A stretch of DNA of 64,000 nucleotides from Limnobacter thiooxidans (GCF_036323495.1 NZ_AP028947.1:744001-808000), one strand, 5' to 3'; counted from the stretch's first letter, positions 54,328-64,000 are shown. The notes: generated from the letters alone by a model not told the origin. A program made the numbers and translations.

Positions 54328-54394
54328 CACGCTGGGTAGGCCCAAACAGAGGCCAGGTTCAACTCGCGCAACGAGTAAGCCACGCCGGGTAGGC
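54328..54394 (+). repeat. Direct repeat pair beside E4
   Basis: CACGCTGGGTAGGC (54328-54341) recurs as CACGCCGGGTAGGC (54381-54394), 13 of 14 identical, starting 53 bp apart. The stretch 54395-54467 up to ruvB shows nothing else recognisable, nor does 53933-54162 apart from the hairpin CTGCCGG-N10-CCGGCAG at 54135-54158. Confidence 0.6.
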
Positions 54395-54467
54395 TTAAAA
54401 CCCTGCCGGTGTGGCAAACAACTCCGAATAGCCACACTACTCCTTGTAGGCAATTCAATGCGCCGCC

Positions 54468-55523
54468 TTACAGCAAATCACCTTGCTGCAAATTCGCCGC
54501 ATGTGTGCCCGCCAAACTCGCAGGCGCTGTCAGCCCGAAGTGGGCGTAGGTGTTCAGCGTTGCAATCCGCCCCCGTGGGGTACGTTGAATGTAGCCCTGC
54601 TGAATCAGATAGGGCTCTAGCACATCTTCAATGGTGTCTTTTTCTTCACCAATCGCAGCGGCCACGCTTTCAAGGCCAACCGGCCCACCACCAAATTTGT
54701 GGATGATGGTTTCAAGCAGCCTGCGGTCCATGGGGTCAAGGCCCACTTTGTCCACATCCAGCATGGTCAGCGCTGCATCTGCCACCTCCGCGGTAATCAC
54801 ACCATTGGCTTTCACCTGCGCGTAATCACGAACCCGGCGCAGCAGTCGGTTTGCAATGCGAGGGGTGCCGCGTGATCGCCGTGCAATTTCAAGACAACCC
54901 GAGGCCTCGGCTGGCGTGTCCAACAAATTCGCTGAACGGGCCACGATGCGGGACAATTCTTCCGGTGTGTAAAACTCAAGCCGCGACACAATACCAAACC
55001 GGTCGCGAAGCGGGTTGGTCAACATGCCCGCGCGGGTGGTGGCTCCCACCAGGGTGAAAGGCTGCAAGTCGAGCTTGACACTGCGTGCAGCTGGTCCTTC
55101 GCCAATCATGATGTCGATTTGGTAGTCTTCAAGTGCCGGGTACAGAATTTCTTCGACCACCGGGGACAAGCGGTGAATCTCGTCGATAAACAGCACATCG
55201 TTCGCTTCCAGGTTGGTGAGCAAGGCTGCCAGGTCGCCTGGGCGTTCCAGCACGGGGCCAGAGGTTTGGCGCAAGTTCACGCCCATTTCGCGGGCCAGAA
55301 TGTGGGCCAGGGTTGTTTTACCCAAACCAGGCGGGCCGAAAAGCAGCACGTGATCCAGTGCTTCGTTGCGCCCTTTTGCAGCGGCAATGAAAATATCAAG
55401 TTGATCGCGAATTTTTTGCTGCCCCACGTACTCGTCCAGGTGCTTTGGGCGCAATGCGCGTTCAAAAGCTTCTTCAGCGGGTGTGGTTTTGGTCGGGCTG
55501 ATCAGGCGATCGGGTTCAATCAT
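54468..55523 (-). CDS. ruvB: Holliday junction ATPase RuvB
   Basis: A 351-residue AAA+ motor for branch migration. It has [19 protein letters not shown], Walker [17 protein letters not shown], Walker [16 protein letters not shown], the sensor region [10 protein letters not shown] and a C-terminal winged helix ([30 protein letters not shown]). It follows ruvA by 12 bp. The last 15 residues ([15 protein letters not shown]) are an extra tail. It is the last gene of the series before the repeat-filled gap. Confidence 0.97.
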   Translation of the reverse strand: MIEPDRLISPTKTTPAEEAFERALRPKHLDEYVGQQKIRDQLDIFIAAAKGRNEALDHVLLFGPPGLGKTTLAHILAREMGVNLRQTSGPVLERPGDLAALLTNLEANDVLFIDEIHRLSPVVEEILYPALEDYQIDIMIGEGPAARSVKLDLQPFTLVGATTRAGMLTNPLRDRFGIVSRLEFYTPEELSRIVARSANLLDTPAEASGCLEIARRSRGTPRIANRLLRRVRDYAQVKANGVITAEVADAALTMLDVDKVGLDPMDRRLLETIIHKFGGGPVGLESVAAAIGEEKDTIEDVLEPYLIQQGYIQRTPRGRIATLNTYAHFGLTAPASLAGTHAANLQQGDLL

Positions 55524-55535
55524 GTGGGTTTGCCT

Positions 55536-56126
55536 TTAGCCTTTGGACAGGTTGCGCAAGGCCAGCTTCAGGCCATCGGTGACACTGGTGCCTTCAGGCA
55601 GACCTTTGCAGGCGAGGGTGGCTTCCTTGTCGGAATAGCCGAGGGCACACAGTGCCTGCACAATGTCACTTTGGCTGGCCACCGGTATAGGCATGCCCTC
55701 AGCAATATTGGCTGTACCGCCCAAGGCCACGATCTGGCCTTTCAATTCGAGTAGCAAGCGTTCCGCCGTTTTTTTCCCAATGCCCGGGATTTTCACAAGC
55801 CTGCCTGTTTCCTGGCTTTGTACCGCCAGCAAAAATTCCTGGGTGGAGATGGAGGACAAAATGGCCAGTGCAGTGCGCGGGCCAATACCGGACACCTTGA
55901 TCAGTGTTTTGAACAGATTTTTTTCTGCGGCGTTTTGAAATCCGTACAGGGTGTGCGCGTCTTCCCTAACAACGAGGTGGGTGAGCAGGGTGCACACGGC
56001 ATTGATTTCTGGCAGGTTGAACAGCGTGCTCATCGGCACTTGCAGTTCATACCCCACGCCCTGGACATCAATCAATATCCACGGCGCATTTTTTTCCAGC
56101 AAAGTGCCTTTCAGGCGACCAATCAT
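55536..56126 (-). CDS. ruvA: Holliday junction DNA-binding protein RuvA
   Basis: A 196-residue protein: N-terminal OB fold ([31 protein letters not shown]), two helix-hairpin-helix motifs ([35 protein letters not shown]) and a C-terminal RuvB-contacting domain ([16 protein letters not shown]). It forms tetramers around the junction and recruits RuvB. Confidence 0.97.
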   Translation of the reverse strand: MIGRLKGTLLEKNAPWILIDVQGVGYELQVPMSTLFNLPEINAVCTLLTHLVVREDAHTLYGFQNAAEKNLFKTLIKVSGIGPRTALAILSSISTQEFLLAVQSQETGRLVKIPGIGKKTAERLLLELKGQIVALGGTANIAEGMPIPVASQSDIVQALCALGYSDKEATLACKGLPEGTSVTDGLKLALRNLSKG

Positions 56127-56188
56127 TGCAGTTTCTCCACACTGTTCATATTCACAGTAAACTGAATTCGATTATACGACAAGCGACT

Positions 56189-56737
56189 TCATTTCCAGCT
56201 GGTACGGCCCTTTCGGGTGCGGGTTTTGAAAATACTGGTGGGCAGGTCTTTGGCTGCCAATGCGTCAAGCAGTTTGCTGCTTTGTGCATGGGTCAGTGCG
56301 GCGGCCAGTGCGTCTGCGGCATCCGCTGAGGGGTGGGCAGGCAGTTTCAGCAAGCGCTTGACCATTTCCTGCACCTGTTCCTTGTTGGCTTTGCCATGCC
56401 CCACAATGGCCTGCTTGATTTGAAGCGCGGTGTATTCAGTCACAGCCAAACCGCTGTGGGTCAATGCAGTGAGCACTGCGCCACGAGCCTGACCCAAGAG
56501 AAGAGTGGATTGCGGGTTGACGTTCACAAACACTTTTTCAACAACGGCCACTTGGGGTTTGTACAGTTCAGCCAGTTCGCACAGCCCTGAAAAAAGGGTG
56601 TGCAAACGGTCGGGCAGTGAAGCGTCGGAATTGGAGCGGATCACTCCGCTGGCCACGTAGATTTGCTGGCTTTCAACAATGTCAACCACACCATAGCCAG
56701 TGACGCGCAAGCCTGGGTCTATACCGAGGATGCGCAT
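56189..56737 (-). CDS. ruvC: Holliday junction resolvase RuvC
   Basis: A 182-residue RNase H-fold nuclease. The catalytic acidic residues begin with Asp7 in [16 protein letters not shown], then Glu in [14 protein letters not shown], and the C-terminal [18 protein letters not shown]. The ATG at 56737 is the family start; an in-frame ATG two codons earlier is possible. It lies between purH and ruvA. Confidence 0.96.
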   Translation of the reverse strand: MRILGIDPGLRVTGYGVVDIVESQQIYVASGVIRSNSDASLPDRLHTLFSGLCELAELYKPQVAVVEKVFVNVNPQSTLLLGQARGAVLTALTHSGLAVTEYTALQIKQAIVGHGKANKEQVQEMVKRLLKLPAHPSADAADALAAALTHAQSSKLLDALAAKDLPTSIFKTRTRKGRTSWK

Positions 56738-56764
56738 CACCATGGCAGGCGCTTGATGACCAGT

Positions 56765-58357
56765 TTAGTGGCGGAAATGGCGCACACCGGTCAGCACCAT
56801 GACAATATCCCGCTCATTGGCAGCGGCAATGACCTCGTCATCCCGCATGGAACCGCCAGGCTGGATCACGCAGCTTGCACCGGCATCCACCACTACATCC
56901 AGGCCATCGCGGAAGGGGAAGAAGGCATCAGAGGCTACTGCGCTGTCGGCCAAGGTCAGGCCTGCATTTTGTGCCTTGATGGAGGCGATGCGCGCGGAGT
57001 CTACGCGGCTCATTTGCCCTGCGCCCACACCCATGGTCATGCCGTCTTTGCAAAACACGATGGCGTTGCTTTTCACGAACTTCGCGCAGCGCCAGGCAAA
57101 CATCAAGTCGGCCCATTGCTGTTCAGTGGGTTGGCGCTTGCTGACAATCCTGATTTCACTTTGTTGCACATTGCGCTCATCCGGACTTTGAACCAGCAGA
57201 CCACCGCCCACACGTTTGTAATCGAATTTGTGCATGCCAGCTTCTACTGGAATTTCCAGCAGGCGAACATTCTGTTTTGCAAAGAACACGGCGCGCGCTG
57301 CTTCATCAAATGCAGGCGCAATGACCACTTCAACGAACTGCTTGGCCACGGCTTGGGCAGTGGCTTCGTCCACTGTGCGGTTGAATGCGATGATGCCGCC
57401 GAATGCCGAAGTGGGGTCTGTTTTCAAGGCTTTTAAATAGGCATTCAATGAGCCTTCCGCTACAGCAACGCCGCAGGGGTTGGCATGCTTGATGATCACG
57501 CAGGCCGGGGCATCAAATGTTTTGACACATTCCCAGGCGGCATCGGAGTCAGCGATGTTGTTGAAACTCAATTCCTTGCCTTGCAGCTGGCGGTAGTTGG
57601 CCAGCAGACCTACGGGTGCCTTCGCTTCGCGGTAGAACGCTGCGCTTTGATGCGGGTTTTCGCCGTAACGCATGTCTTGCACCTTGTGGAATTGCATGGA
57701 AAGCACTTCCGGGTATTCAATGCGCGCGGGCGTGTCTTCCAATGCACCTTCAGTACCCTGCAGGCTGGTCAGGAATGCTGCAATGGCGCCGTCGTAGCGC
57801 GCAGTGTGTGCATAGGCCTTGGCCGCCAGGCCGCTGCGGGTTTTCAATGTGGTGGCGCCATCGTTACTCTTGATTTCGTCGATCACTTTGACGTAATCGG
57901 ATGGGTCCACAATGATGGTCACGCCGGTGTAGTTTTTGGCTGATGCGCGCACCATGGCTGGGCCGCCAATGTCGATGTTTTCAATCGCGTCTTCCAGCTT
58001 CACGTTGTCGCCAGCCGTGGCCTGGTCAAAGGGGTACAGGTTCACAGCCACCAGGTCAATTGCTCCGATGCCGTGTTCTTCCATGGCATCCAGGTGGCTT
58101 TGCAGGTCACGCCGAGCCAGAATGCCGCCGTGGATTTTCGGGTGCAAGGTCTTGACCCGGCCATCCATGATTTCCGGAAAACCGGTGTGGCTGCTCACTT
58201 CTTTCACAACCAGGCCTTTCTCGGCCAGCAGCTTGGCGGTACCGCCAGTGGACAGGATTTCAACACCGCGATCAGCCAAGGCTTTGGCCAGTTCGAGAAT
58301 GCCTGTTTTGTCGGACACGCTCAGCAGCGCGCGTTTGATGGTTGGGTTCGATGTCAT
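56765..58357 (-). CDS. purH: Bifunctional AICAR transformylase/IMP cyclohydrolase
   Basis: A 530-residue enzyme for the last two steps of IMP synthesis. The N-terminal cyclohydrolase ([56 protein letters not shown]) and the C-terminal transformylase ([20 protein letters not shown], [44 protein letters not shown]) are complete. It is between fis and ruvC, the usual order. Confidence 0.97.
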   Translation of the reverse strand: MTSNPTIKRALLSVSDKTGILELAKALADRGVEILSTGGTAKLLAEKGLVVKEVSSHTGFPEIMDGRVKTLHPKIHGGILARRDLQSHLDAMEEHGIGAIDLVAVNLYPFDQATAGDNVKLEDAIENIDIGGPAMVRASAKNYTGVTIIVDPSDYVKVIDEIKSNDGATTLKTRSGLAAKAYAHTARYDGAIAAFLTSLQGTEGALEDTPARIEYPEVLSMQFHKVQDMRYGENPHQSAAFYREAKAPVGLLANYRQLQGKELSFNNIADSDAAWECVKTFDAPACVIIKHANPCGVAVAEGSLNAYLKALKTDPTSAFGGIIAFNRTVDEATAQAVAKQFVEVVIAPAFDEAARAVFFAKQNVRLLEIPVEAGMHKFDYKRVGGGLLVQSPDERNVQQSEIRIVSKRQPTEQQWADLMFAWRCAKFVKSNAIVFCKDGMTMGVGAGQMSRVDSARIASIKAQNAGLTLADSAVASDAFFPFRDGLDVVVDAGASCVIQPGGSMRDDEVIAAANERDIVMVLTGVRHFRH

Positions 58358-58380
58358 GGCTTTGGCTGGAAAAGAAAAAA

Positions 58381-58635
58381 TTAAATAAGGCCGTGTTGTT
58401 GCAGCTTTTTGCGCAAGGTGTTGCGGTTGATGCCCAGCATCTGGCTGGCGATGGTTTGGTTCATATTGGCTTTTTCCATGACCACTTCCAGCATGGGGCG
58501 TTCGACCGCAGACAACACCATGTCATAAACAGACTTGGCACACTCGCCTTCCAGGTCGTCGAAGAACTTGTCGAGGTTGCTTCGAATGCACTCAGAAATG
58601 GTGACGGGACTGAGATCGCTGTCATTGGGTTTCAT
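58381..58635 (-). CDS. fis: Fis-family nucleoid/transcription factor
   Basis: An 84-residue protein. The C-terminal helix-turn-helix is [26 protein letters not shown], nearly the same as in Fis and the end of NtrC-type activators. The N-terminal half lacks the full beta-hairpin arms of E. coli Fis, as is common in betaproteobacteria. It overlaps dusB by 4 bp, the same pairing as in E. coli dusB-fis. Confidence 0.93.
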   Translation of the reverse strand: MKPNDSDLSPVTISECIRSNLDKFFDDLEGECAKSVYDMVLSAVERPMLEVVMEKANMNQTIASQMLGINRNTLRKKLQQHGLI

Positions 58636-59690
58636 GCTGCCAATCTTCTTTTTGGTGTGTGTTGAATTGAGTCGTTTTCTGCGGCGAAGTACTGCTGGCC
58701 ACTTTGTTTCCAGGCCCGAAAAAAATCATCGACAATGCGCAATTGAGCGTCGGTGGTTTGTGCCAGCATCAGTTGGTCGACCACGGCGTTGTTTTTTCCG
58801 GCAGGGCCGCAAAGATACCACTGCAAATGCTTTCTGGCAGTCAGCAGGCCCGTTTTCTCTCCATAAAATTCATGGTGATCGCGCAGGTGATGCATCATCA
58901 CTTCATGCGCCTCTTCCAGCGTGGGTGCTTCAAGTGCCTCACCGGTTTTCAGGTAATGCAGCACTTCCCGGAAAATCCACGGATTGCCTTGGGCGGCCCT
59001 GCCGATCATCAAGCCATCGGCACCCGTGTAATCCAGCACGAACTTTGCCTTTTCAGGCGTGGTGATGTCGCCGTTGGCAATCACTGGAATACTCACAGCC
59101 TGCTTTACCGCCCGGATGGTGTCGTATTCGGCATCGCCAGTGTAGCCGCAGGCCCGTGTGCGGCCATGCAGGGTCAACAGCGAAACACCGATTGATTCTG
59201 CCATTTGCGCAATGTGAATGGCGTTCTTGTGTTCAGGCGACCAGCCTGTGCGGTACTTAAGTGTCAGCGGTACATCCCGCTTTGCGCATTCCGCATGCAC
59301 TGCTTTCAGTATGCTTTCCACCAGGGGCTCGTTCTGCAGAAGCGCGGACCCCGCTGCCACTGCGCACACCTTCTTGGCTGGGCAGCCCATGTTGACGTCG
59401 ATGATTTGCGCGCCACGTTCAATGTTGTAGGCCGCTGCGTGCGCCATCATGTCTGGGTCAGATCCTGCAATTTGTACGGCAATTGGCTTGGTTTCACCGT
59501 AGTGGTTTAGTCGGCGAGTACTTTTGTCTGTTTTCCAAAGTGCCGGGTTGCTCGCGGCCATTTCCGAAACGGCATGCCCCGCCCCCAGCTTTTTGCACAG
59601 CTGGCGGAAGGGGCGATCTGTTACGCCAGCCATGGGGGCCAGGAACAAATTGTTTGGGAGTGTTAAATGGGCGATCTGCACGTTGCACAA
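58632..59690 (-). CDS. dusB: tRNA-dihydrouridine synthase DusB
   Basis: A 352-residue flavoprotein that reduces uridine in the tRNA D-loop. It shows LAPMAGVTDRPFRQL, VQIAGSDPDMMAHAA, the catalytic Cys in DVNMGCPAKKV, KYRTGWSPEHKNA, and IANGDITTPEKAKFVLDYTGADGLMIGRAAQGNPWIF. The start MCNVQIAHLTLPNN is ordinary. It is the first gene of dusB-fis-purH-ruvCAB. Confidence 0.96.
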   Translation of the reverse strand: MCNVQIAHLTLPNNLFLAPMAGVTDRPFRQLCKKLGAGHAVSEMAASNPALWKTDKSTRRLNHYGETKPIAVQIAGSDPDMMAHAAAYNIERGAQIIDVNMGCPAKKVCAVAAGSALLQNEPLVESILKAVHAECAKRDVPLTLKYRTGWSPEHKNAIHIAQMAESIGVSLLTLHGRTRACGYTGDAEYDTIRAVKQAVSIPVIANGDITTPEKAKFVLDYTGADGLMIGRAAQGNPWIFREVLHYLKTGEALEAPTLEEAHEVMMHHLRDHHEFYGEKTGLLTARKHLQWYLCGPAGKNNAVVDQLMLAQTTDAQLRIVDDFFRAWKQSGQQYFAAENDSIQHTPKRRLAA

Positions 59691-59811
59691 AATTTAAGCA
59701 AATTTCGAGCAGCCCATTGTAACGGGCGGGGCTATTTTATTCGACCCTAAATTCTGAAATAAAAGGAAATTTTTTACTTGACTTCTGTTTGTCAAAGTGG
59801 GCTTCAATGCG

Positions 59812-59834
59812 CTGCCCGCTGAGTTGGCGGGCAG
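59812..59834. terminator. Hairpin downstream of gloA
   Basis: CTGCCCGC-N7-GCGGGCAG is a perfect 8-bp GC-rich stem 35 bp after the gloA stop. No U-tract follows on the minus strand, so it may be a factor-dependent terminator or 3'-end hairpin. The rest of 59691-59868 is the dusB promoter region. Confidence 0.45.
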
Positions 59835-59868
59835 GTTCAAACCTTGGTCAAACGGCTGGAAGATTGGC

Positions 59869-60255
59869 TCAGTGACTGGTTTGGATGAGTTCGATTTTGT
59901 AGCCGTCAGGGTCTTCAACAAAGGCGATGACCGTGTTGCCACCCTTTACAGGGCCTGCAGGCCGGGTCACTTTTCCCCCCGCTTGGGTGATCCGTTCACA
60001 CTGCGCCGCTGCGTCACCAACCGCAATCGCAATGTGGCCGTAAGCAGTGCCCAGTTCGTATTGGCTCACGCCATGATTGTAGGTCAGCTCAATGACAGCA
60101 CCGTCCTGTTCTGTACCGTAACCCACGAAGGCCAGCGAGTAACCCTGGTCGGCACGTTCAGTGGTACGAATGACCTTCATTCCCATGACCTGGGTGTAGA
60201 AATCGATTGAGCGTTGCAGGTCGCCCACGCGCAGCATGGTGTGAAGAATTCTCAT
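59869..60255 (-). CDS. gloA: Lactoylglutathione lyase (glyoxalase I)
   Basis: A 128-residue metalloenzyme of the VOC fold that turns the methylglyoxal-glutathione adduct into S-lactoylglutathione. It begins [28 protein letters not shown] (metal His5) and shows [22 protein letters not shown] (Glu and His ligands) and [14 protein letters not shown] (last Glu). The length equals E. coli GloA. It overlaps the YgjP-like gene by 4 bp. Confidence 0.96.
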   Translation of the reverse strand: MRILHTMLRVGDLQRSIDFYTQVMGMKVIRTTERADQGYSLAFVGYGTEQDGAVIELTYNHGVSQYELGTAYGHIAIAVGDAAAQCERITQAGGKVTRPAGPVKGGNTVIAFVEDPDGYKIELIQTSH

Positions 60256-61001
60256 AGTACGGGTACCTCCGAAGGATTCATTTTTGACAGCAATTTGTGG
60301 GGTTCTTTGTAATCGGGCATGAGGCTTTCCACCACAGCCCAGAAGCGGGCACTGTGATTCATTTCAACAAGGTGTGCAAGTTCATGCGCAATCACGTATT
60401 CAATCATGCGGGGCGGGTAGTGCACCAGTCGCCAGTTCAGGCGAACTTCCCGTTTGCTGTTGCAAGAACCCCAGCGTGAATTCGGGCTGGACAGATGAAT
60501 CGAAAAGTCGGGTAGCCGATTGGCATCACCCTGGCGATTTTTCAGTGTCGCGGCCATGTGGACAAACACTTCCCGGGCATGGGTCTTCAGCAGTTTTTCG
60601 ATGGCCTTGTCGCGTTGCAATGGGTTGTCGAAAACCGGCAAGGCAATACTCTTAGTCCAGGGGTTCAACAGGGCTTTGCTGCGGGGGGGCAGGTTTTCCA
60701 GGCAATAGTGCTCGCCGCGAATCGGGATAGGTTTGCCTTCGTCCAGCAGGGACGACAGTTGAACCGTGCGGCTGCTTCGAGTTTCCCATTGCTTGAGCCG
60801 CTGTTGTATCCAGCGGGATTTGGTCTGGATGATGCCCTGTAACTGGTTGAGTGGCAGGCGAAGCGGAGCTGAGATTTGAAGGCCGTTGTCGCCAATCAGA
60901 AACCCCACTGACCTGCGGTTGCTGCGTTTCAGGCTATAGGTGCACACGCCCCATGGCAGTTCAATGCTACAAACTTCCATGGCGGGCGGTGCTGCACCCA
61001 T
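60252..61001 (-). CDS. YgjP-like (DUF45/SprT-like) metallopeptidase
   Basis: A 249-residue protein of the YgjP/WLM group. The zinc motif is [16 protein letters not shown] (HExxH plus a third His), preceded by [23 protein letters not shown], the DUF45 hallmark. The N-terminal half is a beta-rich domain ([25 protein letters not shown]). Substrates are unknown. It sits between plsC (2 bp away) and gloA in the conserved cluster. Confidence 0.9.
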   Translation of the reverse strand: MGAAPPAMEVCSIELPWGVCTYSLKRSNRRSVGFLIGDNGLQISAPLRLPLNQLQGIIQTKSRWIQQRLKQWETRSSRTVQLSSLLDEGKPIPIRGEHYCLENLPPRSKALLNPWTKSIALPVFDNPLQRDKAIEKLLKTHAREVFVHMAATLKNRQGDANRLPDFSIHLSSPNSRWGSCNSKREVRLNWRLVHYPPRMIEYVIAHELAHLVEMNHSARFWAVVESLMPDYKEPHKLLSKMNPSEVPVL

Positions 61002-61003
61002 AC

Positions 61004-61774
61004 TTATTTGTCGCCTTTGGCAACCAGCGGGGTTTCGGCGCTGGTGTAACGGTTCGGGCTGATCTTGTGCATTTCGCCTTCAATCCAGTCCTCAACTACT
61101 TTCATCAGGCTGTCGGCGTCATGCCCTTCCGGTGAAATCGGCGGGCCAAAGCGCAAAGTGACCGTACCGGCCTTCTTGAAAAAGCCTTTGCGTTTCCAGT
61201 ACTCCCCAGCGTCGTGTGCAACTGGTACCACTGGTGTGCCGGTTGCTACAGCCAGGCGCGTACCGCCGGTTTTGTAGCGGCGTTTGTAGCCAACCGGTAC
61301 TCGCGTGCCTTCGGGGAAAAACATCATCCACGCCCCTTCCTTCATGCGCTGGCCGGCCATGGTCTTGACCTGTTCAAACGCTTCAACCCCGTTTTTCCGA
61401 TCAATAGGCACCATGCGCAACACCCAAAGTGCCCAGCCGAAAAAAGGCACATATTGCAGTTCCTTTTTGTACACCAGGCACAGTTGGCGGGGCAGCAGGT
61501 TGGCCGGAATTCCAAAAGTTTCCCAGGCGGACTGGTGCTTGGCCAGAATGATCGCGCCGGTGTTGGGCAGGTGCTCCATGCCTTCCACGTTGTATTGAAT
61601 GTTGCAAAGCAGCCTGAGCATCTTGATGTTCAGGGCGTTCCACCAGCAGGCAAACACATATCGGTTGCGAATGGAAATAAATGGGGAGACGAGCAACAAC
61701 AGGGTTGCGTGAATGGGGGTGTAGACGACGACGTAAATGAAAAACAGGATAGAACCGATGAAGGATCTCACCAC
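61004..61774 (-). CDS. plsC: 1-acyl-sn-glycerol-3-phosphate acyltransferase
   Basis: A 256-residue membrane enzyme that makes phosphatidic acid. An N-terminal hydrophobic helix is followed by the acyltransferase motifs: KHQSAWETF (H80-x4-E85; Glu in place of the usual Asp, as in many proteobacterial members), VPIDRKNG, and FPEGTRVPVG. VPVAHDAGEYW is the fourth block. The start is one of two tandem GTG codons with AGG upstream. The gene follows gmhB by 22 bp. Confidence 0.93.
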   Translation of the reverse strand: MVRSFIGSILFFIYVVVYTPIHATLLLLVSPFISIRNRYVFACWWNALNIKMLRLLCNIQYNVEGMEHLPNTGAIILAKHQSAWETFGIPANLLPRQLCLVYKKELQYVPFFGWALWVLRMVPIDRKNGVEAFEQVKTMAGQRMKEGAWMMFFPEGTRVPVGYKRRYKTGGTRLAVATGTPVVPVAHDAGEYWKRKGFFKKAGTVTLRFGPPISPEGHDADSLMKVVEDWIEGEMHKISPNRYTSAETPLVAKGDK

Positions 61775-61796
61775 AGGCCTCCGAGAATTTTAGTTT

Positions 61797-62360
61797 TTAT
61801 CGATTGTTTGCAAACGGATCGTCTGGCACCAAGTGCTCAGCAATTGCTGCCAGATTGTCGAACACCAGGGTACCTTTGGGCAACTCCTCTTTTTTAGTCT
61901 CCAGCGTTTTCTTGCCCTTGCCGGTTTTCACCAGAAAGGTTGCACAGCCCTGACTTGCGCCGGCCTGAAGGTCTCGCAGCGAGTCGCCCACGCAAGGCAC
62001 ACCTTCGAGCTTGAAGCCGGTGCGTGCCTGAATTTCCTGGAACAGGCCTGGTTTGGGCTTTCTGCAGTTGCACTTGTCGTCCGGGCCGTGGGGGCAAAAG
62101 AAAATGCCTTCGATGTGCGCGCCTGCTTCATTGGCGAGTTCATGCATTTTCTTGTGCATGGCCGACAAGGTTTCCAGGTCGAACATGCCACGTGAAACGC
62201 CGCTTTGGTTGGTGGCAACGACCACGCGGTAGCCGCCACGGTTCAGCCGGGCAATCGCGTCCATGCTGCCGGCAATCGGGATCCATTCATCCACTGACTT
62301 GATGTATTCATCCGAGTCCTCGTTGATTACACCATCCCGATCCAGCACGATGAGTTTCAT
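61797..62360 (-). CDS. gmhB: D-glycero-beta-D-manno-heptose 1,7-bisphosphate phosphatase
   Basis: A 187-residue HAD phosphatase for the heptose of the lipopolysaccharide core. It has the nucleophile motif LDRDGVINEDSDEYIKS (Asp7, Asp9), VATNQSGVSRG, the zinc loop CPHGPDDKCNCRKPKPG and VGDSLRDLQAGASQGC. It lies between glyS and plsC as in other Burkholderiales. Confidence 0.95.
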   Translation of the reverse strand: MKLIVLDRDGVINEDSDEYIKSVDEWIPIAGSMDAIARLNRGGYRVVVATNQSGVSRGMFDLETLSAMHKKMHELANEAGAHIEGIFFCPHGPDDKCNCRKPKPGLFQEIQARTGFKLEGVPCVGDSLRDLQAGASQGCATFLVKTGKGKKTLETKKEELPKGTLVFDNLAAIAEHLVPDDPFANNR

Positions 62361-62387
62361 GTCTTGCCCTTTGCTCTGTGTCTTTGT

Positions 62388-64000
62388 TTAAGAGGCCAGT
62401 TGGGAAATGTCGGCCACCCGGTTCATCAAACCGTGCATGTGTTTCAACAGTGCCAAGCGGTTGTTTTTCAGCGCTTCATCGTTGTCCATCACCATCACGT
62501 TTTCAAAAAACGCATCCACATTGGCTTTCAATGGTGCAAGCACCAGCAGTGCCTGTTGGTAGTTGCCTTGATCAAAAGCCTGTGTGGCAAGGGGGGCGAC
62601 TTCCCTGACCTGGGCAGCCAATGCTTTCTCGGCATCGACTTGCAACAGGCTTTCATTCACGTCCGAAGAAGCCACGTCGGTTTTCTTCAGGATGTTGGTG
62701 ATCCGCTTGTTGGCTGCAGCCAATGCTTGCGATTCCGGCAGTTGCGAGAAAGCACGCACTGCTTCAAGTCGTTTGGGCAGGTCGGCAAACTGGCTGGGGT
62801 TCTGGCTGAGTACCGATTCCACTTCTGCCGTGGAATAACCCTGGTCTTTCAGGTATCCGCGCAAGCGGTCTTGAATGAAACTGGCAATGCCTTCCACGCT
62901 GGGTTTGAAATCAGGGAATGCGGTGAACAGGCTGCTGGCTTGAGTGAGTGCTTCAATCAAATCCAGCTTGAGATTTTTTTCGATGACCATTCGGATCACG
63001 CCCAGCGCATGGCGGCGCAGGGCGAAGGGGTCTTTGTCGCCTGTGGGTACCAAGCCAATGCTGTAAATACCCACCAGGGTTTCCAGCTTGTCGGCCAGTG
63101 CCGCCGCCAAACCCACGGGGTTGCGGGGCAGGTTGTCGCCCGCAAAGCGGGGGCTGTAATGATCGGCAATAGCTTGAGCTACTTCGGCAGCTTCACCATC
63201 GTGGTGGGCGTAATGCTCGCCCATATTGCCCTGCAGTTCAGGGAACTCGCCCACCATGTCAGTCAGCAGGTCGGCTTTGCACAGCAAGGCAGCACGTTTG
63301 GCTTGCTCAACGTTGGCACCACAGACTGGCGCAAGCGCTGCGGCCAGCTCAACCAGTCGACCATTGCGGTCTTTCTGGGTGCCCAGCTTGTTGTGGTACA
63401 CCACATTGGCCAGGCCAGGCAGACGGCTTTCCAGTGTTTTCTTGCGGTCTTGGTCGAAGAAGAATTTTGCATCGGCCAAACGGGCGCGCAGTACGCGTTC
63501 ATTGCCCGTGGTGATCAGCGCAGGCGTGCTGGTCAGCAGGTTCGACACCAGCAGAAAACGGTTTTTCATCTTGCCGTTCTGGTCGGTAATCGCAAAGTAT
63601 TTCTGGTTGGCTTGCATGGTCAGAATCAGGCATTCCTGGGGTACTTCCAGAAATTCTTTTTCGAAACCTGCTTCATACACCACGGGCCATTCAACCAGCG
63701 CGCACACTTCATCCACAAGGTCCGCGGGTTGGACCACCTTGTCACCAGCGGCTTGAGCGGCCAGTGCCTGTTCGATGGCGGCTTTTCGCTTCTCGAAACT
63801 TGCGATCACCTTGCCTTCGGTTTCCAGCTGCGCTTCATAGGTGTCGGCATGGGCAATGTTCACCACGCCATTGCTCAGGAAGCGATGACCCAATGTGATG
63901 CGGTCGCTTTCCAGGCCCAGTACTTGTGCGGGCACGACCTTGTCGCCATGCAAGCAGGTCAGGCGGTGCGCAGGGCGAACAAAATGCACAGTGCTGCCAT
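62388..64000 (-). CDS. glyS: Glycyl-tRNA synthetase beta subunit (3' part; cut by window end)
   Basis: The frame stays open past the right edge, so the N-terminal part (about a quarter of the protein) is missing. Visible are STVHFVRPAHRLTCLHGDKVVPA near the cut, HRFLSNGVVNIAHADTYE, GFEKEFLEVPQECLILTMQANQKYFAI, the HD-like ADLLTDMVGEFPELQGNMGEHYAHHDGE, LADKLETLVGIYSIGLVPTGDKDPFALRRHALGVIR, and the C-terminal anticodon-binding end FFENVMVMDNDEALKNNRLALL. It works with GlyQ, expected just outside. Confidence 0.96.
   Translation of the reverse strand, partial: GSTVHFVRPAHRLTCLHGDKVVPAQVLGLESDRITLGHRFLSNGVVNIAHADTYEAQLETEGKVIASFEKRKAAIEQALAAQAAGDKVVQPADLVDEVCALVEWPVVYEAGFEKEFLEVPQECLILTMQANQKYFAITDQNGKMKNRFLLVSNLLTSTPALITTGNERVLRARLADAKFFFDQDRKKTLESRLPGLANVVYHNKLGTQKDRNGRLVELAAALAPVCGANVEQAKRAALLCKADLLTDMVGEFPELQGNMGEHYAHHDGEAAEVAQAIADHYSPRFAGDNLPRNPVGLAAALADKLETLVGIYSIGLVPTGDKDPFALRRHALGVIRMVIEKNLKLDLIEALTQASSLFTAFPDFKPSVEGIASFIQDRLRGYLKDQGYSTAEVESVLSQNPSQFADLPKRLEAVRAFSQLPESQALAAANKRITNILKKTDVASSDVNESLLQVDAEKALAAQVREVAPLATQAFDQGNYQQALLVLAPLKANVDAFFENVMVMDNDEALKNNRLALLKHMHGLMNRVADISQLAS

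Noticed and set aside
53650..54706. Open frames of 87-187 codons in the gap between WS/DGAT and ruvB
   Set aside because: They overlap real genes at one end and E3/E4 at the other, lack ribosome sites, and are rich in Arg/Pro/Ser/Cys as out-of-frame GC-rich DNA.

Overview
The window reads as chromosomal DNA of a free-living Gram-negative betaproteobacterium of the order Burkholderiales. The grounds are conserved gene orders: glyA-nrdR-ribD-ribE, ybgC-tolQRAB-pal-cpoB, dusB-fis-purH-ruvC-ruvA-ruvB, and glyS-gmhB-plsC-YgjP-gloA. A thiosulfate-type YeeE carrier, a wax ester/triacylglycerol synthase and several two-component systems would suit a Limnobacter-like aquatic bacterium, but that genus is only a guess. 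There is no prophage, transposase, CRISPR array or rRNA operon. One tRNA (Met, CAT) is present.

Layout. 0-11.9 kb: a membrane-anchored peroxiredoxin-like protein; an orphan TRAP solute-binding protein divergent from a sensor kinase/FixJ-like regulator pair; a ClC chloride transporter; an RhlE-type RNA helicase with a long repeat tail; a lipoprotein; a PBP4-type peptidase; and a yqjD/yqjE/yqjK-like envelope trio. 11.9-26.6 kb: ubiD, a lytic transglycosylase, an aminotransferase, maeB, a patatin, pabB-pabC fusion, an ion antiporter, mgtE, a GT2/DUF2064 fusion and a DUF3047 protein. 26.6-34.8 kb: riboflavin synthesis and one-carbon genes (ribE, ribD, nrdR, glyA), a phosphatase, tyrS, and the peptidoglycan genes M23 and anmK. 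34.8-41.4 kb: a kinase/LuxR regulator pair, a FabR-like repressor, a HAD-UbiA fusion and a GT39 transferase. 42.0-46.8 kb: a secreted copper-radical (AA5, galactose/glyoxal oxidase-like) oxidase with an uncharacterised exported partner, tRNA-Met and a YeeE carrier. 46.9-53.7 kb: the complete Tol-Pal operon and a WS/DGAT. 54.5-64 kb: ruvBAC, purH, fis, dusB, gloA, a YgjP-like peptidase, plsC, gmhB and the 3' part of glyS, which runs off the end.

The least explained signal lies in the only two large convergent intergenic regions (41.37-41.98 kb and 53.71-54.47 kb). Each is filled with large imperfect palindromes of about 140-180 bp whose centre carries two small side-by-side hairpins. Two of these elements, one in each region and in opposite orientation, share a conserved block of about 31 bp. 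Their stems differ in sequence but stay paired, with compensatory changes, so the fold seems to be what is kept. They look like a family of branched structured repeats (a mobile palindromic element or a bidirectional termination/RNA structure) and are my main candidate for something undescribed. The second candidate is the secreted copper-radical oxidase plus its exported partner. Nothing was searched or folded computationally; all calls are from reading the sequence.
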